From positions 186,001-250,000 of the forward strand of contig NZ_JAAOIW010000001.1 of the NCBI RefSeq assembly GCF_011440305.1: DNA of 64,000 nucleotides. Direction: 5' to 3'. Origin of the DNA: Paenibacillus agricola (GTDB lineage Bacteria > Bacillota > Bacilli > Paenibacillales > NBRC-103111). Within the stretch, counting starts at the first letter, position 1; each line of letters opens with the position of its first letter. Below are positions 1 through 9,683 of this stretch, one piece after another. The position numbers and the translations under genes were made by a program. The notes beneath the pieces were generated by a model that was not told the DNA's origin, ran no database searches, and was given only the letters and a program-made list of their open reading frames with translations.

Positions 1-159
1 ATCCACCTTTCTAACATTAGCAATTTCCAATGTTAGCTGCTCGATCTCCTCATCACGAAGATGCTTGAATATCTGAGCGGATACCTCTGGACCCAAACTT
101 ATCAACAGAATGGCTGCTTTTTGACGACCTGATAATCCTTGTTGCTGAACCTTTGCCAA
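1..159 (-). CDS. fliG: Flagellar motor switch protein FliG, N-terminal part (cut by the window edge)
   Basis: Only the first 53 codons lie in the window; the gene continues past position 1. The protein begins MAKVQQQGLSGRQKAAILLI and runs on through LGPEVSAQIFKHL, the conserved start of FliG, the C-ring protein that couples the rotor to MotA and controls switching. The start is TTG, chosen because AGGAGG lies 8 bases upstream (168-173) and overlaps the fliF stop codon, so the two genes are probably translationally coupled. It is the most downstream visible gene of the flgB-flgC-fliE-fliF-fliG run, which matches the start of the Bacillus fla/che operon. Confidence 0.93.
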   Translation of the reverse strand, partial: MAKVQQQGLSGRQKAAILLISLGPEVSAQIFKHLRDEEIEQLTLEIANVRKVD

Positions 160-171
160 AAAGCATACCTC

Positions 172-1761
172 CTATTCGTCTACTAACCAAGTCCGAAGCA
201 AATTAACAAATTCCTCTGGTTTTCTTTTGGCCAAAGTTTCGAGCTGCTTTCTGACCTGGTTATCATTAGTAACATTATCGATATCAATAGTAGGAAATTC
301 TACCTTTGCTGGCTCTATAGCAAGCTCTTCCTCTGCTTCACGCTTCAATCTCCGACGTCTCATTAACAAATATCCGCCCAACACAAGCAATGCTAATGCA
401 AGTCCGCCCAATCCGCCATACAATAACATGGCATTGGAGCTAACTGATTCGGCCCCCGGTCTCGCGAAGGTATGTGCAAATACCGTGACCTTCTTGTTTA
501 AATCTTCATCTGTGATCACTTGTTTATTATCAGCAAGTGCTGCTCTTACTACGTTCACCAAGATTCGTTGAACCGCATCTTTTGTTTCTTGAGTTAAAGA
601 ATTGGGATCTTCAGGATTGGGTGGTTCAACTCCGACATTTATGGTTAAATCTTTTACAACATAAGGTGTAGCAACAATATCGTTTGAAATTCGGTTAACC
701 TCATAGTTAACGGTTTTTTGAATCTCCTCGGAATTGGACGTACCACCATTATTACTTCCAGGATAACCTGGAACATCGGTTTGTCCCGTGCCTGGGACTC
801 CACCAGTACCCGCACTACCATCACTATTGTAGCTTTTTTGAATTTCATTAACGGATATTTCAAGACCTTTTTGATCAACCTCATTCGGCGCAGTAACCAA
901 CTGCTGCTTAGTACTGGTTTGATCAAAATTCATTGTCGAGAAAACTTGGACGATAACCTTGTCTTTACCAAGAAGTGTTGCTAACATTTGCTGCACATTT
1001 TTTTGTACATCATTTTTAAATTGGTTATTAATGTCAAAGTTTTGCGTAGCGACGTTGGCATTCGTAACTTTGCCTTTACCTTTGGAAAATTCCAGTAGCT
1101 CCCCGTTTTGATCAGATATCGTAATGTTTTCAACTGGCAAGCCCTTAACGCTGTGAGATACCAAATTGTACATGGTATCTACTTTGGCTTGATCCAAGCT
1201 ATAGCCCTGTTTAACATTGACTACAACGGAGGCCGATGCCATTTCCTTCTCTGTTCCTTTGGGTAAAAATACGGTTTCCTCAGGCAAACTAATTAGCACT
1301 TTGGAACTACTCACCGCCGTATTGGAATTAATCAGCTGCTGTAGCTCACCCTGGACCGCATTAATATATTTCACATTAAATTCTTTATCAGTGGTTCCAA
1401 ACGTACTATTCTGGTTAAAAACCCCATAGCCAATATTACCCGTTTTATTGATGCCTTGGGATTCAACTGCTAATTTAACATTGGCCACCTCACTCCTGGG
1501 TACACCAATACTTTTACCGTCCTCACTTAGCTGGTAAGGAATGTTAGCTTCATCTAAATAGGTTTTTATTGCAGCAGCATCAGTGGGCTGTAAATCTGTG
1601 TAAGCCAAAGCGTATTCCGTTTTCGAAAAGTTGTAGCTAATTATTCCTATTGTTAATAGCACTAGAACAACTGTCGCTACAAAAGTAATCTTCTGAGTCT
1701 TACTAAATTGATTCCAGTATTGGGTGATCTTATTCCAAAACTGGGTTAGATTTTCATTCAC
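172..1761 (-). CDS. fliF: Flagellar M-ring protein FliF
   Basis: 529 residues, the usual size for FliF, which forms the MS ring in the membrane and anchors the rod and the FliG rotor. One membrane segment lies at about residues 25-42 and a second at about 445-467, followed by the basic stretch MRRRRLKRE. The part between is the periplasmic-type ring domain, including a Gly/Ser/Asn-rich loop around residues 320-345. The C-terminal end (QLETLAKRKPEEFVNLLRTW) is the FliG-binding helix. The gene sits between fliE and fliG in the conserved order, and its stop overlaps the fliG ribosome-binding site. Confidence 0.96.
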   Translation of the reverse strand: MNENLTQFWNKITQYWNQFSKTQKITFVATVVLVLLTIGIISYNFSKTEYALAYTDLQPTDAAAIKTYLDEANIPYQLSEDGKSIGVPRSEVANVKLAVESQGINKTGNIGYGVFNQNSTFGTTDKEFNVKYINAVQGELQQLINSNTAVSSSKVLISLPEETVFLPKGTEKEMASASVVVNVKQGYSLDQAKVDTMYNLVSHSVKGLPVENITISDQNGELLEFSKGKGKVTNANVATQNFDINNQFKNDVQKNVQQMLATLLGKDKVIVQVFSTMNFDQTSTKQQLVTAPNEVDQKGLEISVNEIQKSYNSDGSAGTGGVPGTGQTDVPGYPGSNNGGTSNSEEIQKTVNYEVNRISNDIVATPYVVKDLTINVGVEPPNPEDPNSLTQETKDAVQRILVNVVRAALADNKQVITDEDLNKKVTVFAHTFARPGAESVSSNAMLLYGGLGGLALALLVLGGYLLMRRRRLKREAEEELAIEPAKVEFPTIDIDNVTNDNQVRKQLETLAKRKPEEFVNLLRTWLVDE

Positions 1762-1807
1762 TCTTCCACCCCATCTAAAGACTGCCGCTAAGATTCAAAC
1801 TGCTAAT

Positions 1808-2110
1808 TTATACTTGCATCCTCATTACTTCTTGGTAGGCCTCAATCATTTTGTTGCGTATTTGTACGGTTAATTCAAGCCCCAGAGACGCTTTTTCTGA
1901 TGCAATTACAATTTGATGCACGTCTGAAATTTCACCTTTAGCAAACTTGTCATTTAGCTGATCCACTTCTTGTTGCTGAACATTCAGCTTGTTCATTGCA
2001 TCCGTTAGAAAGCTTCCAAATTGTTCTGTAACTTCAGAAGCACTCATGTTTTTAGCCACTGGTAGAGGCGTAGTGACCTGCAATGGCTGCAAACCTAATT
2101 TTTCAATCAT
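1808..2110 (-). CDS. fliE: Flagellar hook-basal body complex protein FliE
   Basis: 100 residues, typical for FliE, the adaptor between the MS ring and the proximal rod. The C-terminal half (EKASLGLELTVQIRNKMIEA, ending in YQEVMRMQV) is the conserved signature of the family. It lies between flgC and fliF in the standard Firmicute order, with a 33-base gap after flgC and about 46 bases before fliF. No signal peptide is expected, since rod parts leave through the flagellar type III export apparatus. Confidence 0.95.
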   Translation of the reverse strand: MIEKLGLQPLQVTTPLPVAKNMSASEVTEQFGSFLTDAMNKLNVQQQEVDQLNDKFAKGEISDVHQIVIASEKASLGLELTVQIRNKMIEAYQEVMRMQV

Positions 2111-2143
2111 TATTAGATCCCCTTTTTCTGTTTATATTCACCA

Positions 2144-2590
2144 TTATCTGCCTATTTCTAATGCTTTGCTGATCATCGATTTAGAAGCATTCAAGGCAGT
2201 AACATTAGCTTCATAAGAACGGGTTGCAGAAATCATATCGACCATTTCCTTAAGCACGTCAACATTGGGCATCATAACAAACCCGTTTTCATCGGAGTCT
2301 GGATGAGTCGGGTTGTAAACTTGCTTAAAGGGAGAAGTATCCTCAATGATTTGAGTTACCTTTACGCCTTCTCCGGCTGTATTTGATTGTGCATTTTGCA
2401 GTGCTTGTTCAAATGATGGCTTCTTAGGCTCAATCACAACCAGCTTTCTTTGGTAAGGAACCCATTTTCCGTCAACTAAGCGTGTTCTCGTCGAATCCGC
2501 ATTAGCCAAGTTAGAGGATATAACATCCATCCGAAAACGTTGTGCAGTTAATGCAGAGGAACTAATATCAAACCCATTAGTAAGCTTCAT
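2144..2590 (-). CDS. flgC: Flagellar basal-body rod protein FlgC
   Basis: 148 residues. The N-terminus (GFDISSSALTAQRFRMDVIS followed by SNLANADSTR) is the rod/hook family motif, and the C-terminus (EMVDMISATRSYEANVTALN) is the matching helix, so both coiled-coil ends of a FlgC proximal-rod subunit are present. FlgC is exported by the flagellar apparatus and assembles with FlgB. It follows flgB by only 10 bases and is clearly in the same operon. Confidence 0.96.
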   Translation of the reverse strand: MKLTNGFDISSSALTAQRFRMDVISSNLANADSTRTRLVDGKWVPYQRKLVVIEPKKPSFEQALQNAQSNTAGEGVKVTQIIEDTSPFKQVYNPTHPDSDENGFVMMPNVDVLKEMVDMISATRSYEANVTALNASKSMISKALEIGR

Positions 2591-2600
2591 AAGTTAACCC

Positions 2601-2999
2601 CTACCTCCCTTGAATAGCCATTCTAGCTTTTTTAATTTCACTACTTACTTGTTGGATCATCACGTTGTACCGAAGTTGGTTTTTGGCTAGTAACGACATT
2701 TCTGAATCGATATCCACATTATTCGAATTATTGTTAATAGTAGATAGGTTATCTTTTGTAATTTGTGGTTCAATCTGTGAAGGACGGCCAAACTTGAAAT
2801 GTCTAGGATCCGTTCTGTAGCCTTCAATTGAGTTGGTGGTCAGTTGCTTCCCTAACAATTCCTCAAACTGGACTTCTGATCGTTTAAAATAAGGAGTATC
2901 CACATTGGCTACATTATCAGCTATTACCCGTTGTCGCAAAGTCGAAGCGTCTAAGGAACGCTCAAGCTGGTTAAAACCCTGCTTATTCAGAATGTTCAT
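2601..2999 (-). CDS. flgB: Flagellar basal-body rod protein FlgB
   Basis: 132 residues. The rod-family motif RQRVIADNVANVDTPYFKR is near the N-terminus, and the C-terminal MSLLAKNQLRYNVMIQQVSS helix is typical of FlgB, a proximal-rod subunit. This is the first gene of the fla/che operon, downstream of codY exactly as in Bacillus subtilis. The start ATG follows the purine-rich stretch AAAAGGCAGGAAATAAC, a modest ribosome-binding site. Confidence 0.95.
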   Translation of the reverse strand: MNILNKQGFNQLERSLDASTLRQRVIADNVANVDTPYFKRSEVQFEELLGKQLTTNSIEGYRTDPRHFKFGRPSQIEPQITKDNLSTINNNSNNVDIDSEMSLLAKNQLRYNVMIQQVSSEIKKARMAIQGR

Positions 3000-3169
3000 G
3001 TTATTTCCTGCCTTTTCGCTAAGCTAATTTGTAATATTCAACAAGTCCTTTATATAATCCTCCTTTAAACGACATTAAATTGAAATAAAATATTGAAAAT
3101 GTTGCTAATCATCATAGTATAGTAGACCTATACCTATATTGAAGAATATTGGAACTTATTACAATGAGA
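3000..3169 (-). promoter_or_regulatory. Upstream region of flgB (fla/che operon promoter region)
   Basis: AT-rich gap between the codY terminator and flgB. On the minus strand a weak candidate promoter is TTCAAT-N16-TATACT. A run reading CATTTTCAATATTTT matches 10 of 15 positions of the CodY box (AATTTTCWGAAAATT). In B. subtilis CodY represses this operon, but the match here is poor and is only an inference. Confidence 0.3.
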
Positions 3170-3199
3170 AAAAAGCCCTATATTTTATATATAGGGCTT
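3170..3199 (-). terminator. Rho-independent terminator after codY
   Basis: An 11-bp inverted repeat (AAGCCCTATAT with ATATAGGGCTT) and a 5-base loop, followed on the minus strand by six T. It separates codY from the flagellar operon. Confidence 0.85.
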
Positions 3200-3214
3200 A
3201 AAACCTGCAGTTTA

Positions 3215-3988
3215 CTATAATTTCACACTATGGATGGCCGATACTAGCTGATCATTTAGCACACGGATATAGGTACCCTTCATTCCTAGCGACCTAGTTT
3301 CAATGACTCCTGCGCTTTCAAGTTTCCTCATCGCGTTGACAATAACCGACCTTGTAATTCCGACACGGTCCGCTATTTTACTTGCTACAAGCAATCCCTC
3401 TGAACCCTCTAGCTCTTCAAAGATATGCTCCACAGCCTCCAGCTCACTAAAGGACAAAGATCCAACAGCTACCTGTACAACTGCTTTACTGCGTGCCTCA
3501 ACCTCGATCTGTTCTGCCTTTTCGTTCAATATTTCCATAGCTACAACAGTCGACCCATATTCAGCCAAAATAAGATCATCATCTATAAAAGCTCGATCTT
3601 TCCTGGTCAGAATTAACGTTCCCATTCGATCACCACCACCGATTACAGGCACGATCGTAATAAATATTTTTTCGGAGGGCACCGATTCAACAAATACATG
3701 ATATTCACTATTTAGACCCATATTTGATGAAGTTTCGCTTATTTTAAGCAATAATTGGTTATATTCCTCAGGAAAACGGTTATCGTGAATAATCGTTTCA
3801 GGTAATAAGCCCTCTTGCCCAACCATATAAAAAGCTTGACCCAGCACTTTACCTTTACGGCTAACTACATAAATAGTAGCATGTAAAATATCGCTTAGCA
3901 CGGTGGCCATATTCAAAAAGCTGACTGGATTTCCTGCTTCTTTTTGCAGTAATCTATTAAGTGTTCTTGTTTTTTCTAATAATGTCAT
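3215..3988 (-). CDS. codY: GTP- and branched-chain amino acid-sensing global repressor CodY
   Basis: 257 residues from ATG 3988, close to the usual 259. That start gives the family N-terminus [15 protein letters not shown] and has GGAGG 7 bases upstream; an upstream in-frame start would add eight unrelated residues. The N-terminal GAF domain binds Ile/Leu/Val. The C-terminal winged helix-turn-helix contains [20 protein letters not shown], the near-invariant CodY DNA-binding motif. CodY represses stationary-phase and nutrient-uptake genes when GTP and branched-chain amino acids are plentiful. It is the last gene of the hslV-hslU-codY unit. Confidence 0.98.
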   Translation of the reverse strand: MTLLEKTRTLNRLLQKEAGNPVSFLNMATVLSDILHATIYVVSRKGKVLGQAFYMVGQEGLLPETIIHDNRFPEEYNQLLLKISETSSNMGLNSEYHVFVESVPSEKIFITIVPVIGGGDRMGTLILTRKDRAFIDDDLILAEYGSTVVAMEILNEKAEQIEVEARSKAVVQVAVGSLSFSELEAVEHIFEELEGSEGLLVASKIADRVGITRSVIVNAMRKLESAGVIETRSLGMKGTYIRVLNDQLVSAIHSVKL

Positions 3989-4034
3989 AAAACTGCCTCC
4001 CAGTGCGACCAACGAATAATAGATGGAATCGTAT

Positions 4035-5429
4035 TTATAAAATATACTGGCTTAAATCTCGGTTTTGAACAATGTCAGAAAGTTTCTCCCGAACATATTC
4101 AGGTGTTATTAAGATATGTTCTAGCGTGATATCTGGAGCCTCGAAGGATAAATCCTCCAGTAATTTTTCTAAGATCGTATGCAAACGCCTGGCTCCAATA
4201 TTGTCCGTATTCTGGTTAACCTCTGCCGCAATCCGGGCAATCTCCTCTAATGCTTCATCGGAAAAATCAACATGAATCCCTTCAGTTTCCAATAGAGCGG
4301 TATATTGCTTGGTTAACGAGTATTGCGGCTCTTTCAAAATGAGTATAAAGTCCCGCTCTGTTAAACTGCTTAATTCAACCCGAATTGGAAAACGGCCCTG
4401 GAGCTCCGGGATCAAATCCGATGGTTTGGCAATATGGAAAGCTCCCGCGGCAATAAATAATATATAATCAGTCTGTACGGGTCCGTATTTAGTCATTACT
4501 GTTGAGCCTTCAACGATAGGCAAAATATCCCTTTGCACACCTTCTCTTGAAACATCGGGTCCACTGCCACGCCCAGAACTGCAAATCTTATCGATTTCAT
4601 CGATAAAAATAATACCAAGTTGCTCCACCCTTAGAATCGCTTCTTGGATGACTTCATCCATTTCCAGCAGCTTTTGTGCTTCTTCTTGAATCAATACTTT
4701 GCGCGCCTCTTTAATAGGAAGTTTTCGTTTTTTCATTTTCTTAGGCATCAAACTTCCAAACATTTCTTGCATGTTCATACCCGATTGTTCATTGCCTTGC
4801 CCAGCCAACATATCAAGCATATTGGGTGCGTTATCTTCGACTTCGATTTCGATTGCCTGGTCTTCCAGCTCACCTTTAAGCAACTTCTCCTTGAGCTCTT
4901 TTCTTCGCGAAATGAGATGCTCATCGCTTTCTTGCTCTTGGGGTTCGGAGGATCCTGCATTCCCAAATAACATTTCCAATGGATTACGTTGTGATTTTTG
5001 CTTATAGGGGCTAGGAAGTAAGATCGAAATAATCCGATCATTGGCCATTTGTCCTGCCTTGTCCTTTAATTTCTCAGTTTGTTCTGCTTTCACAATACGA
5101 ATGGAGGTTTCTACAAGATCTCTGACCATGGCTTCTACATCACGGCCAACATACCCAACCTCGGTAAATTTAGTCGCTTCTACTTTCACAAAAGGAGCAT
5201 TAACTAATTTGGCAAGACGCCTGGCAATTTCCGTTTTTCCTACTCCGGTAGGACCTATCATCAATATATTTTTAGGTACAATTTCATCCCTAATCGATGC
5301 ATCCAGCAGGCTTCTACGGTATCTGTTACGCAAAGCCACTGCGACCGATTTCTTGGCATTTTTTTGCCCGATAATATATTGATCCAATTTGGCGACTACT
5401 TCTCTAGGAGTCAAAGACGTATGCTTCAA
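4035..5429 (-). CDS. hslU: ATP-dependent protease ATPase subunit HslU (ClpY)
   Basis: 464 residues. Walker A GPTGVGKT is at 59-66, the pore motif GYVG at 92-95, and Walker B IIFIDEID lies downstream, with a sensor/arginine region around GRFPIRVEL. Between them is the long insertion (I) domain, here rich in Met, Gln and charged residues. HslU forms a hexameric AAA+ unfoldase that feeds substrates to the HslV peptidase. It lies 16 bases downstream of hslV and about 46 bases before codY, the standard cod-operon order. Confidence 0.97.
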   Translation of the reverse strand: MKHTSLTPREVVAKLDQYIIGQKNAKKSVAVALRNRYRRSLLDASIRDEIVPKNILMIGPTGVGKTEIARRLAKLVNAPFVKVEATKFTEVGYVGRDVEAMVRDLVETSIRIVKAEQTEKLKDKAGQMANDRIISILLPSPYKQKSQRNPLEMLFGNAGSSEPQEQESDEHLISRRKELKEKLLKGELEDQAIEIEVEDNAPNMLDMLAGQGNEQSGMNMQEMFGSLMPKKMKKRKLPIKEARKVLIQEEAQKLLEMDEVIQEAILRVEQLGIIFIDEIDKICSSGRGSGPDVSREGVQRDILPIVEGSTVMTKYGPVQTDYILFIAAGAFHIAKPSDLIPELQGRFPIRVELSSLTERDFILILKEPQYSLTKQYTALLETEGIHVDFSDEALEEIARIAAEVNQNTDNIGARRLHTILEKLLEDLSFEAPDITLEHILITPEYVREKLSDIVQNRDLSQYIL

Positions 5430-5445
5430 GAGATTACCTCCTCAT

Positions 5446-5991
5446 TCATTCGATTTCTTCAACAATGATATTATGGTTGGTAAACACACAAATTTCAGCT
5501 GCCATCGTTAATGACGCATGTGCAATTTCCTTAGCACTCATATGTGCTGCATAGCGGTGGAGTGCACGTCCTGCTGCCAGTGCAAAGCTGCCCCCGGAGC
5601 CTATAGCTAATATCCCATCATCAGGCTCAATGATTTCCCCATTACCAGATATGAGCAATACATAATTGACGTCCATAACAATCATCATCGCCTCCAGCCT
5701 GCGCAGCACGCGGTCAGAACGCCATTCCTTAGCTAATTCCACGGCAGCACGCTGCAAGTTCCCTTGATGCTCCTCCAGCTTCGCCTCGAACTTCTCAAAG
5801 AGCGTGATGGCGTCTGCTACGCTTCCTGCAAAGCCTGCAATGACTTTGCCGCGGTACAGCCTTCTTACTTTCTTAGCGTGGCCCTTCATGACCATACTGT
5901 TACCAAAGGTTACTTGCCCATCACCTGCAATTGCCCCTTTACCTTGATGCTTAATGGCAAAGATTGTTGTGGCATGAAAGCTTTGATCCAT
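5446..5991 (-). CDS. hslV: ATP-dependent protease peptidase subunit HslV (ClpQ)
   Basis: 181 residues. The body ([44 protein letters not shown] and GSGG motifs) is clearly HslV, the proteasome-like Ntn-hydrolase partner of HslU. The N-terminus reads [15 protein letters not shown]. In B. subtilis the mature enzyme exposes an N-terminal Ser, and in E. coli a Thr. Here residue 2 is Asp and the first Ser is residue 4, so either a short propeptide is removed or the nucleophile differs. The ATG is supported by GGAGG 9 bases upstream, and no better start is visible. Confidence 0.95.
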   Translation of the reverse strand: MDQSFHATTIFAIKHQGKGAIAGDGQVTFGNSMVMKGHAKKVRRLYRGKVIAGFAGSVADAITLFEKFEAKLEEHQGNLQRAAVELAKEWRSDRVLRRLEAMMIVMDVNYVLLISGNGEIIEPDDGILAIGSGGSFALAAGRALHRYAAHMSAKEIAHASLTMAAEICVFTNHNIIVEEIE

Positions 5992-6037
5992 CTGTACCTA
6001 CCTCCAAACCTAAACTTTAAAATATGACCAATCAACA

Positions 6038-6127
6038 GAAAAACCTCGATCGGGTCGCACTAGTTCAGGCAGCCGCGATGAGAGGTTCGTTTAATCCAAA
6101 TCATATAATCCTACTTTTGAAGCCCAA
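6038..6127 (-). promoter_or_regulatory. Candidate promoter and leader hairpin for hslV-hslU-codY
   Basis: Minus-strand promoter-like TTGGGC (6127-6122), 16-base spacer, TATGAT (6105-6100). Just downstream is a hairpin with arms AACCTC and GAGGTT (6082-6087 and 6042-6047), with extra pairing inside and a T run after it. This could be a leader attenuator, or a terminator for trmFO read-through. The 167-bp gap holds no gene; xerC/codV, which sits here in Bacillus, is absent. Confidence 0.35.
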
Positions 6128-6158
6128 CGTTTATAGTATCACAGTAAAGCTTTTGCTT

Positions 6159-7481
6159 TCAAGTGAAATTGTATTCGTTTTGTGAAAAATTCTGAATTTT
6201 CTCAATAGCTCTTGCGGCAATTCTTTCATTCTTTTCTTTTTTGCTTTTAAATCGTTCCCCCAGAGGTGGCATGAGTCCGAAATTAGCGTTCATCGGTTGG
6301 AAATGCTTAAAATCAGCGGTTGTAATGTAATTAGCCATACTGCCCAATGTTGTGTCCAAGGGTAAAACTACACATTCCTTGCCTTGAGCAAACCTGGCTG
6401 CATTCATGCCAGCAATAAGTCCAGAAGCTGCCGATTCCACATAACCCTCAACACCCGTCATCTGCCCTGCGAAAAACAGGTTGTCACGCCTTACAAATTG
6501 GTAGGTCGGTTTAAGCAGCTTTGGTGAATTAATAAATGTATTGCGATGCATGACCCCGTAACGAACGAATTCTGCCTGTTCCAGTCCAGGAATCAAGGAA
6601 AACACTCTTTTTTGCTCCCCCCATTTTAAATGGGTTTGGAAGCCTACCATATTATAAAGCGTACCCGCCGCATTATCTTGACGCAGTTGGACAACAGCAT
6701 AAGGTAATTCATTCGTATGAGGGTTTATAAGTCCAACTGGCTTCATCGGGCCAAATAAAGCTGTTTGCTTACCTCTTTGTGACATCACCTCGATCGGCAT
6801 ACAGCCTTCGAAGTAGATTTCCTTTTCGAAATCTTTAATGGGTGCTACTTCGGCACTAACTAATGCATCATGAAAAATATCAAACTCTGCTTCGCTCATT
6901 GGACAGTTAAGATAGGCGGCCTCACCTTTATCATACCTTGAGGCTAAGTAAACTTTACTCATATCGATAGAATCTTTCTCTATGATCGGAGCCGCTGCAT
7001 CATAAAAGTACAGGTACTCCTCCCCCATCAGCTGTTGCAAATGGGCTGAAAGTGAAGGTGAAGTTAAAGGACCTGTTGCAACAACGACGATCCCTTCGGG
7101 CAGTACTTGCAATTCTTCATTACGCACCTCAATCAAGGGATGGCTGCGAAGCTGTGAGGTAACCTCTCCCGAAAAACCATCCCTGTCAACCGCCAGTGCT
7201 CCTCCCGCGGGAACCGCATGTTTATCGGCACAACGCAGAATGAGTGAATTCAGATGGCGCATCTCTTCTTTTAATACACCAACCGCATTAGCTAAACCGT
7301 TGGCACGAAGGGAGTTACTGCAAACCAGCTCGGCAAATTGATCCGTGATATGTGCAGGTGTTTTTTGCACTGGACGCATTTCATATAAGACAACAGGAAC
7401 GCCTTGGCTGGCTATTTGCCATGCGGCTTCACTGCCTGCTAGGCCCGCCCCTATTACGGTAACAGTAGGTATTTCTGACAC
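6159..7481 (-). CDS. trmFO: FAD/folate-dependent tRNA (uracil-54-C5)-methyltransferase TrmFO (Gid)
   Basis: 440 residues from a GTG start at 7481, chosen because AGGAGG lies 7 bases upstream and the resulting N-terminus ([20 protein letters not shown]) matches the family; a longer reading to 7511 lacks a binding site. The dinucleotide-binding GAGLAG motif opens the FAD domain, and [30 protein letters not shown] and [19 protein letters not shown] are conserved TrmFO blocks. The enzyme makes ribothymidine at position 54 of tRNA using methylenetetrahydrofolate. It follows topA, as in B. subtilis. Confidence 0.97.
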   Translation of the reverse strand: MSEIPTVTVIGAGLAGSEAAWQIASQGVPVVLYEMRPVQKTPAHITDQFAELVCSNSLRANGLANAVGVLKEEMRHLNSLILRCADKHAVPAGGALAVDRDGFSGEVTSQLRSHPLIEVRNEELQVLPEGIVVVATGPLTSPSLSAHLQQLMGEEYLYFYDAAAPIIEKDSIDMSKVYLASRYDKGEAAYLNCPMSEAEFDIFHDALVSAEVAPIKDFEKEIYFEGCMPIEVMSQRGKQTALFGPMKPVGLINPHTNELPYAVVQLRQDNAAGTLYNMVGFQTHLKWGEQKRVFSLIPGLEQAEFVRYGVMHRNTFINSPKLLKPTYQFVRRDNLFFAGQMTGVEGYVESAASGLIAGMNAARFAQGKECVVLPLDTTLGSMANYITTADFKHFQPMNANFGLMPPLGERFKSKKEKNERIAARAIEKIQNFSQNEYNFT

Positions 7482-7507
7482 GTCTAACCCTCCTAAAATT
7501 TTTGCTT

Positions 7508-7555
7508 GCAAAACTTACTTCGTAAGCATTGGCTTTACAGTTTTCGTAGAAAACT
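7508..7555. repeat. Copy of a dispersed hairpin repeat (also at 34121-34180)
   Basis: Intergenic between trmFO and topA. It contains GCAAAACTTACTTCGTAAGC followed, after a spacer, by the hairpin AGTTTTC-GTA-GAAAACT (7539-7555). The same arrangement, with few changes, occurs twice between fabD and fabH. This looks like a small REP-like element, or part of one. Confidence 0.55.
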
Positions 7556-7560
7556 CAACT

Positions 7561-9648
7561 CTATTCATCATTATCGGGAATTTCTTCTTTATAATCACAT
7601 TGGACGCATTGATGAAATACGCCATTTTTATTTTTTTTCTCAATTAGCATAGAACTGCATTTTGGACAAGGCTGAGCTATCGGCTTATCCCAGGAAACAA
7701 ATTCACATGCTGGGTATTGGTCGCAGCCATAAAAAATGCGCCCTTTTTTACTCCGCCGCTCAATGATATGTCCTTCTTTACATGTCGGGCAGGTAACACC
7801 TATATCTTTAACAATCGGCTTCGTATTTCGGCAATCTGGGAAACCCGAGCATGCAAGAAATTTGCCGTAACGTCCCATTTTATAAACAAGATGAAGGCCG
7901 CACTTTTCACAAATTTCTTCAGAAACCTCATCTTTGATTTCGATTTTTTCCATTTCAGCTTCAGCGAATATAAGTCGTTTTTCAAAAGATTCATAAAAGG
8001 AACTAAGTATTTTTACCCAGTTCTCCTTGCCTTCCTCAACACTATCCAATTCACCTTCCATATGGGCAGTAAACTCAATGTCAAGAATCTCTGGAAAATA
8101 TTCAATCATTTGTTGGATGACCAGTTCACCCAGCTCGGTAGGGATAAACTTCTTCTCATCAATAGCAACATATCCACGCTTCTGGATCGTTTCAAGCGTA
8201 GGTGCGTAGGTACTTGGCCTACCAATTCCCATTTCCTCCAATGCCTTAACCAATCTCGCCTCGGTATAGCGTGGTGGAGGTTGAGTGAAATGCTGCTTCG
8301 GGTCAAGCTGGTTCTTTTTCACTTTATCTCCCTTTTTCATAGGGGGCAGCAGCTTGTCTTCATCCGTTGTACCGTCATCGTTTCCTTCAACATATACTTT
8401 CATAAAGCCTGGGAATTTCATTTTGGAACCGGCTGCACGAAATAGGGTATCCCCAGCTGTAATATCTACAGTCATGGTATCAAGAACAGCAGAAGACATT
8501 TGGCTAGCTACAAAACGTTCCCATACCAGCTTATATAAACGGTGCTGGTCACGGCTCAAATAGGCTTTTACTTGGTCAGGCTCACGCATAATAGAGCTTG
8601 GTCGGATGGCTTCATGCGCGTCTTGAGAATTAGCAGCCTTTTTCAAATAGACGCGGGGAGTTTCGGGATAAAAAGCATCGCCGTATTTTTGGACAATAAA
8701 TTCTTTGGCTTCTTCTTGGGCGATTGGCGAAATTCTGGTGGAGTCGGTACGCATATAAGTGATTAAACCTACAGTGCCTTCACTTCCTAGCTCAATGCCT
8801 TCATATAATTGTTGGGCAACCGACATCGTTTTGGAAGCACGGAAATTCAGCTTCCGAGCAGCCTCCTGCTGCAACGAACTCGTAATAAAGGGTGGCGATG
8901 GATTGCGCTGGCGTTCTTTTTCTTTCACATCATGGATTACATATTTTGCTTTTTCCAAGCCCTTTAAAATCTCATTGACTTCCTGCTCATTCGTCAGCTC
9001 TTTTTTCTCACCATTGATACTGTGAAATTTGGCTTCGAACTCTGTTGTTCCAGCTAACAGCTTAGCTGTTATGGACCAGTATTCTTCAGGCACAAAAGCT
9101 TTTACATCATTCTCCCGATCATAAACCAATTTCAAGGCAACAGATTGTACTCGCCCTGCTGAGAGTCCTTTTTTCACTTTTTTCCAAAGCAATGGACTGA
9201 TTTTATAGCCTACAAGCCGATCTAGAATACGTCGAGCCTGTTGGGCATTGACCAAATCAATATCGATTTTTCGTGGAGTTTTAAAAGCATCCTTAACCGC
9301 CTGCTTCGTAATTTCATTAAATACAACACGGCACTCTTCGGATTCGTCCAGCTCCAGATAGTGGGCCAAATGCCATGCAATCGCTTCCCCTTCACGATCC
9401 GGGTCAGCTGCGAGATAAACTTTTTTCACTTTTTTGCGTGCATCTTTTAGCTCTTTGAGAATGGAGCCTTTACCGCGGATTGTGATGTATTTAGGTTCAA
9501 AATTATTATTTATTTCAACACCAATTTGGCTTTTTGGGAGATCACGAATATGGCCCATGGATGCTTTTACAATAAATTTGCTTCCTAAGTACTTGCCAAT
9601 CGTTTTTGCTTTTGCGGGTGACTCCACAATGACTAATGCATCTGCCAT
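7561..9648 (-). CDS. topA: DNA topoisomerase I
   Basis: 695 residues from ATG 9648 (AAGGA upstream), giving the family start [20 protein letters not shown]. The Toprim domain holds [14 protein letters not shown]. The active-site Tyr is residue 298 in [14 protein letters not shown], which cuts and rejoins one strand to relax negative supercoils. Three C-terminal four-cysteine zinc ribbons follow ([33 protein letters not shown]). It sits 35 bases after dprA, in the conserved dprA-topA-trmFO order. Confidence 0.98.
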   Translation of the reverse strand: MADALVIVESPAKAKTIGKYLGSKFIVKASMGHIRDLPKSQIGVEINNNFEPKYITIRGKGSILKELKDARKKVKKVYLAADPDREGEAIAWHLAHYLELDESEECRVVFNEITKQAVKDAFKTPRKIDIDLVNAQQARRILDRLVGYKISPLLWKKVKKGLSAGRVQSVALKLVYDRENDVKAFVPEEYWSITAKLLAGTTEFEAKFHSINGEKKELTNEQEVNEILKGLEKAKYVIHDVKEKERQRNPSPPFITSSLQQEAARKLNFRASKTMSVAQQLYEGIELGSEGTVGLITYMRTDSTRISPIAQEEAKEFIVQKYGDAFYPETPRVYLKKAANSQDAHEAIRPSSIMREPDQVKAYLSRDQHRLYKLVWERFVASQMSSAVLDTMTVDITAGDTLFRAAGSKMKFPGFMKVYVEGNDDGTTDEDKLLPPMKKGDKVKKNQLDPKQHFTQPPPRYTEARLVKALEEMGIGRPSTYAPTLETIQKRGYVAIDEKKFIPTELGELVIQQMIEYFPEILDIEFTAHMEGELDSVEEGKENWVKILSSFYESFEKRLIFAEAEMEKIEIKDEVSEEICEKCGLHLVYKMGRYGKFLACSGFPDCRNTKPIVKDIGVTCPTCKEGHIIERRSKKGRIFYGCDQYPACEFVSWDKPIAQPCPKCSSMLIEKKNKNGVFHQCVQCDYKEEIPDNDE

Positions 9649-9683
9649 AAGCGTCCTTCCCCCCTTAGTTGTGATATGTATCT

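Noticed and set aside
7717-8445. 242-codon plus-strand frame in topA
   Set aside because: Opposite strand of the topoisomerase C-terminal domain and zinc ribbons; no recognisable domain.
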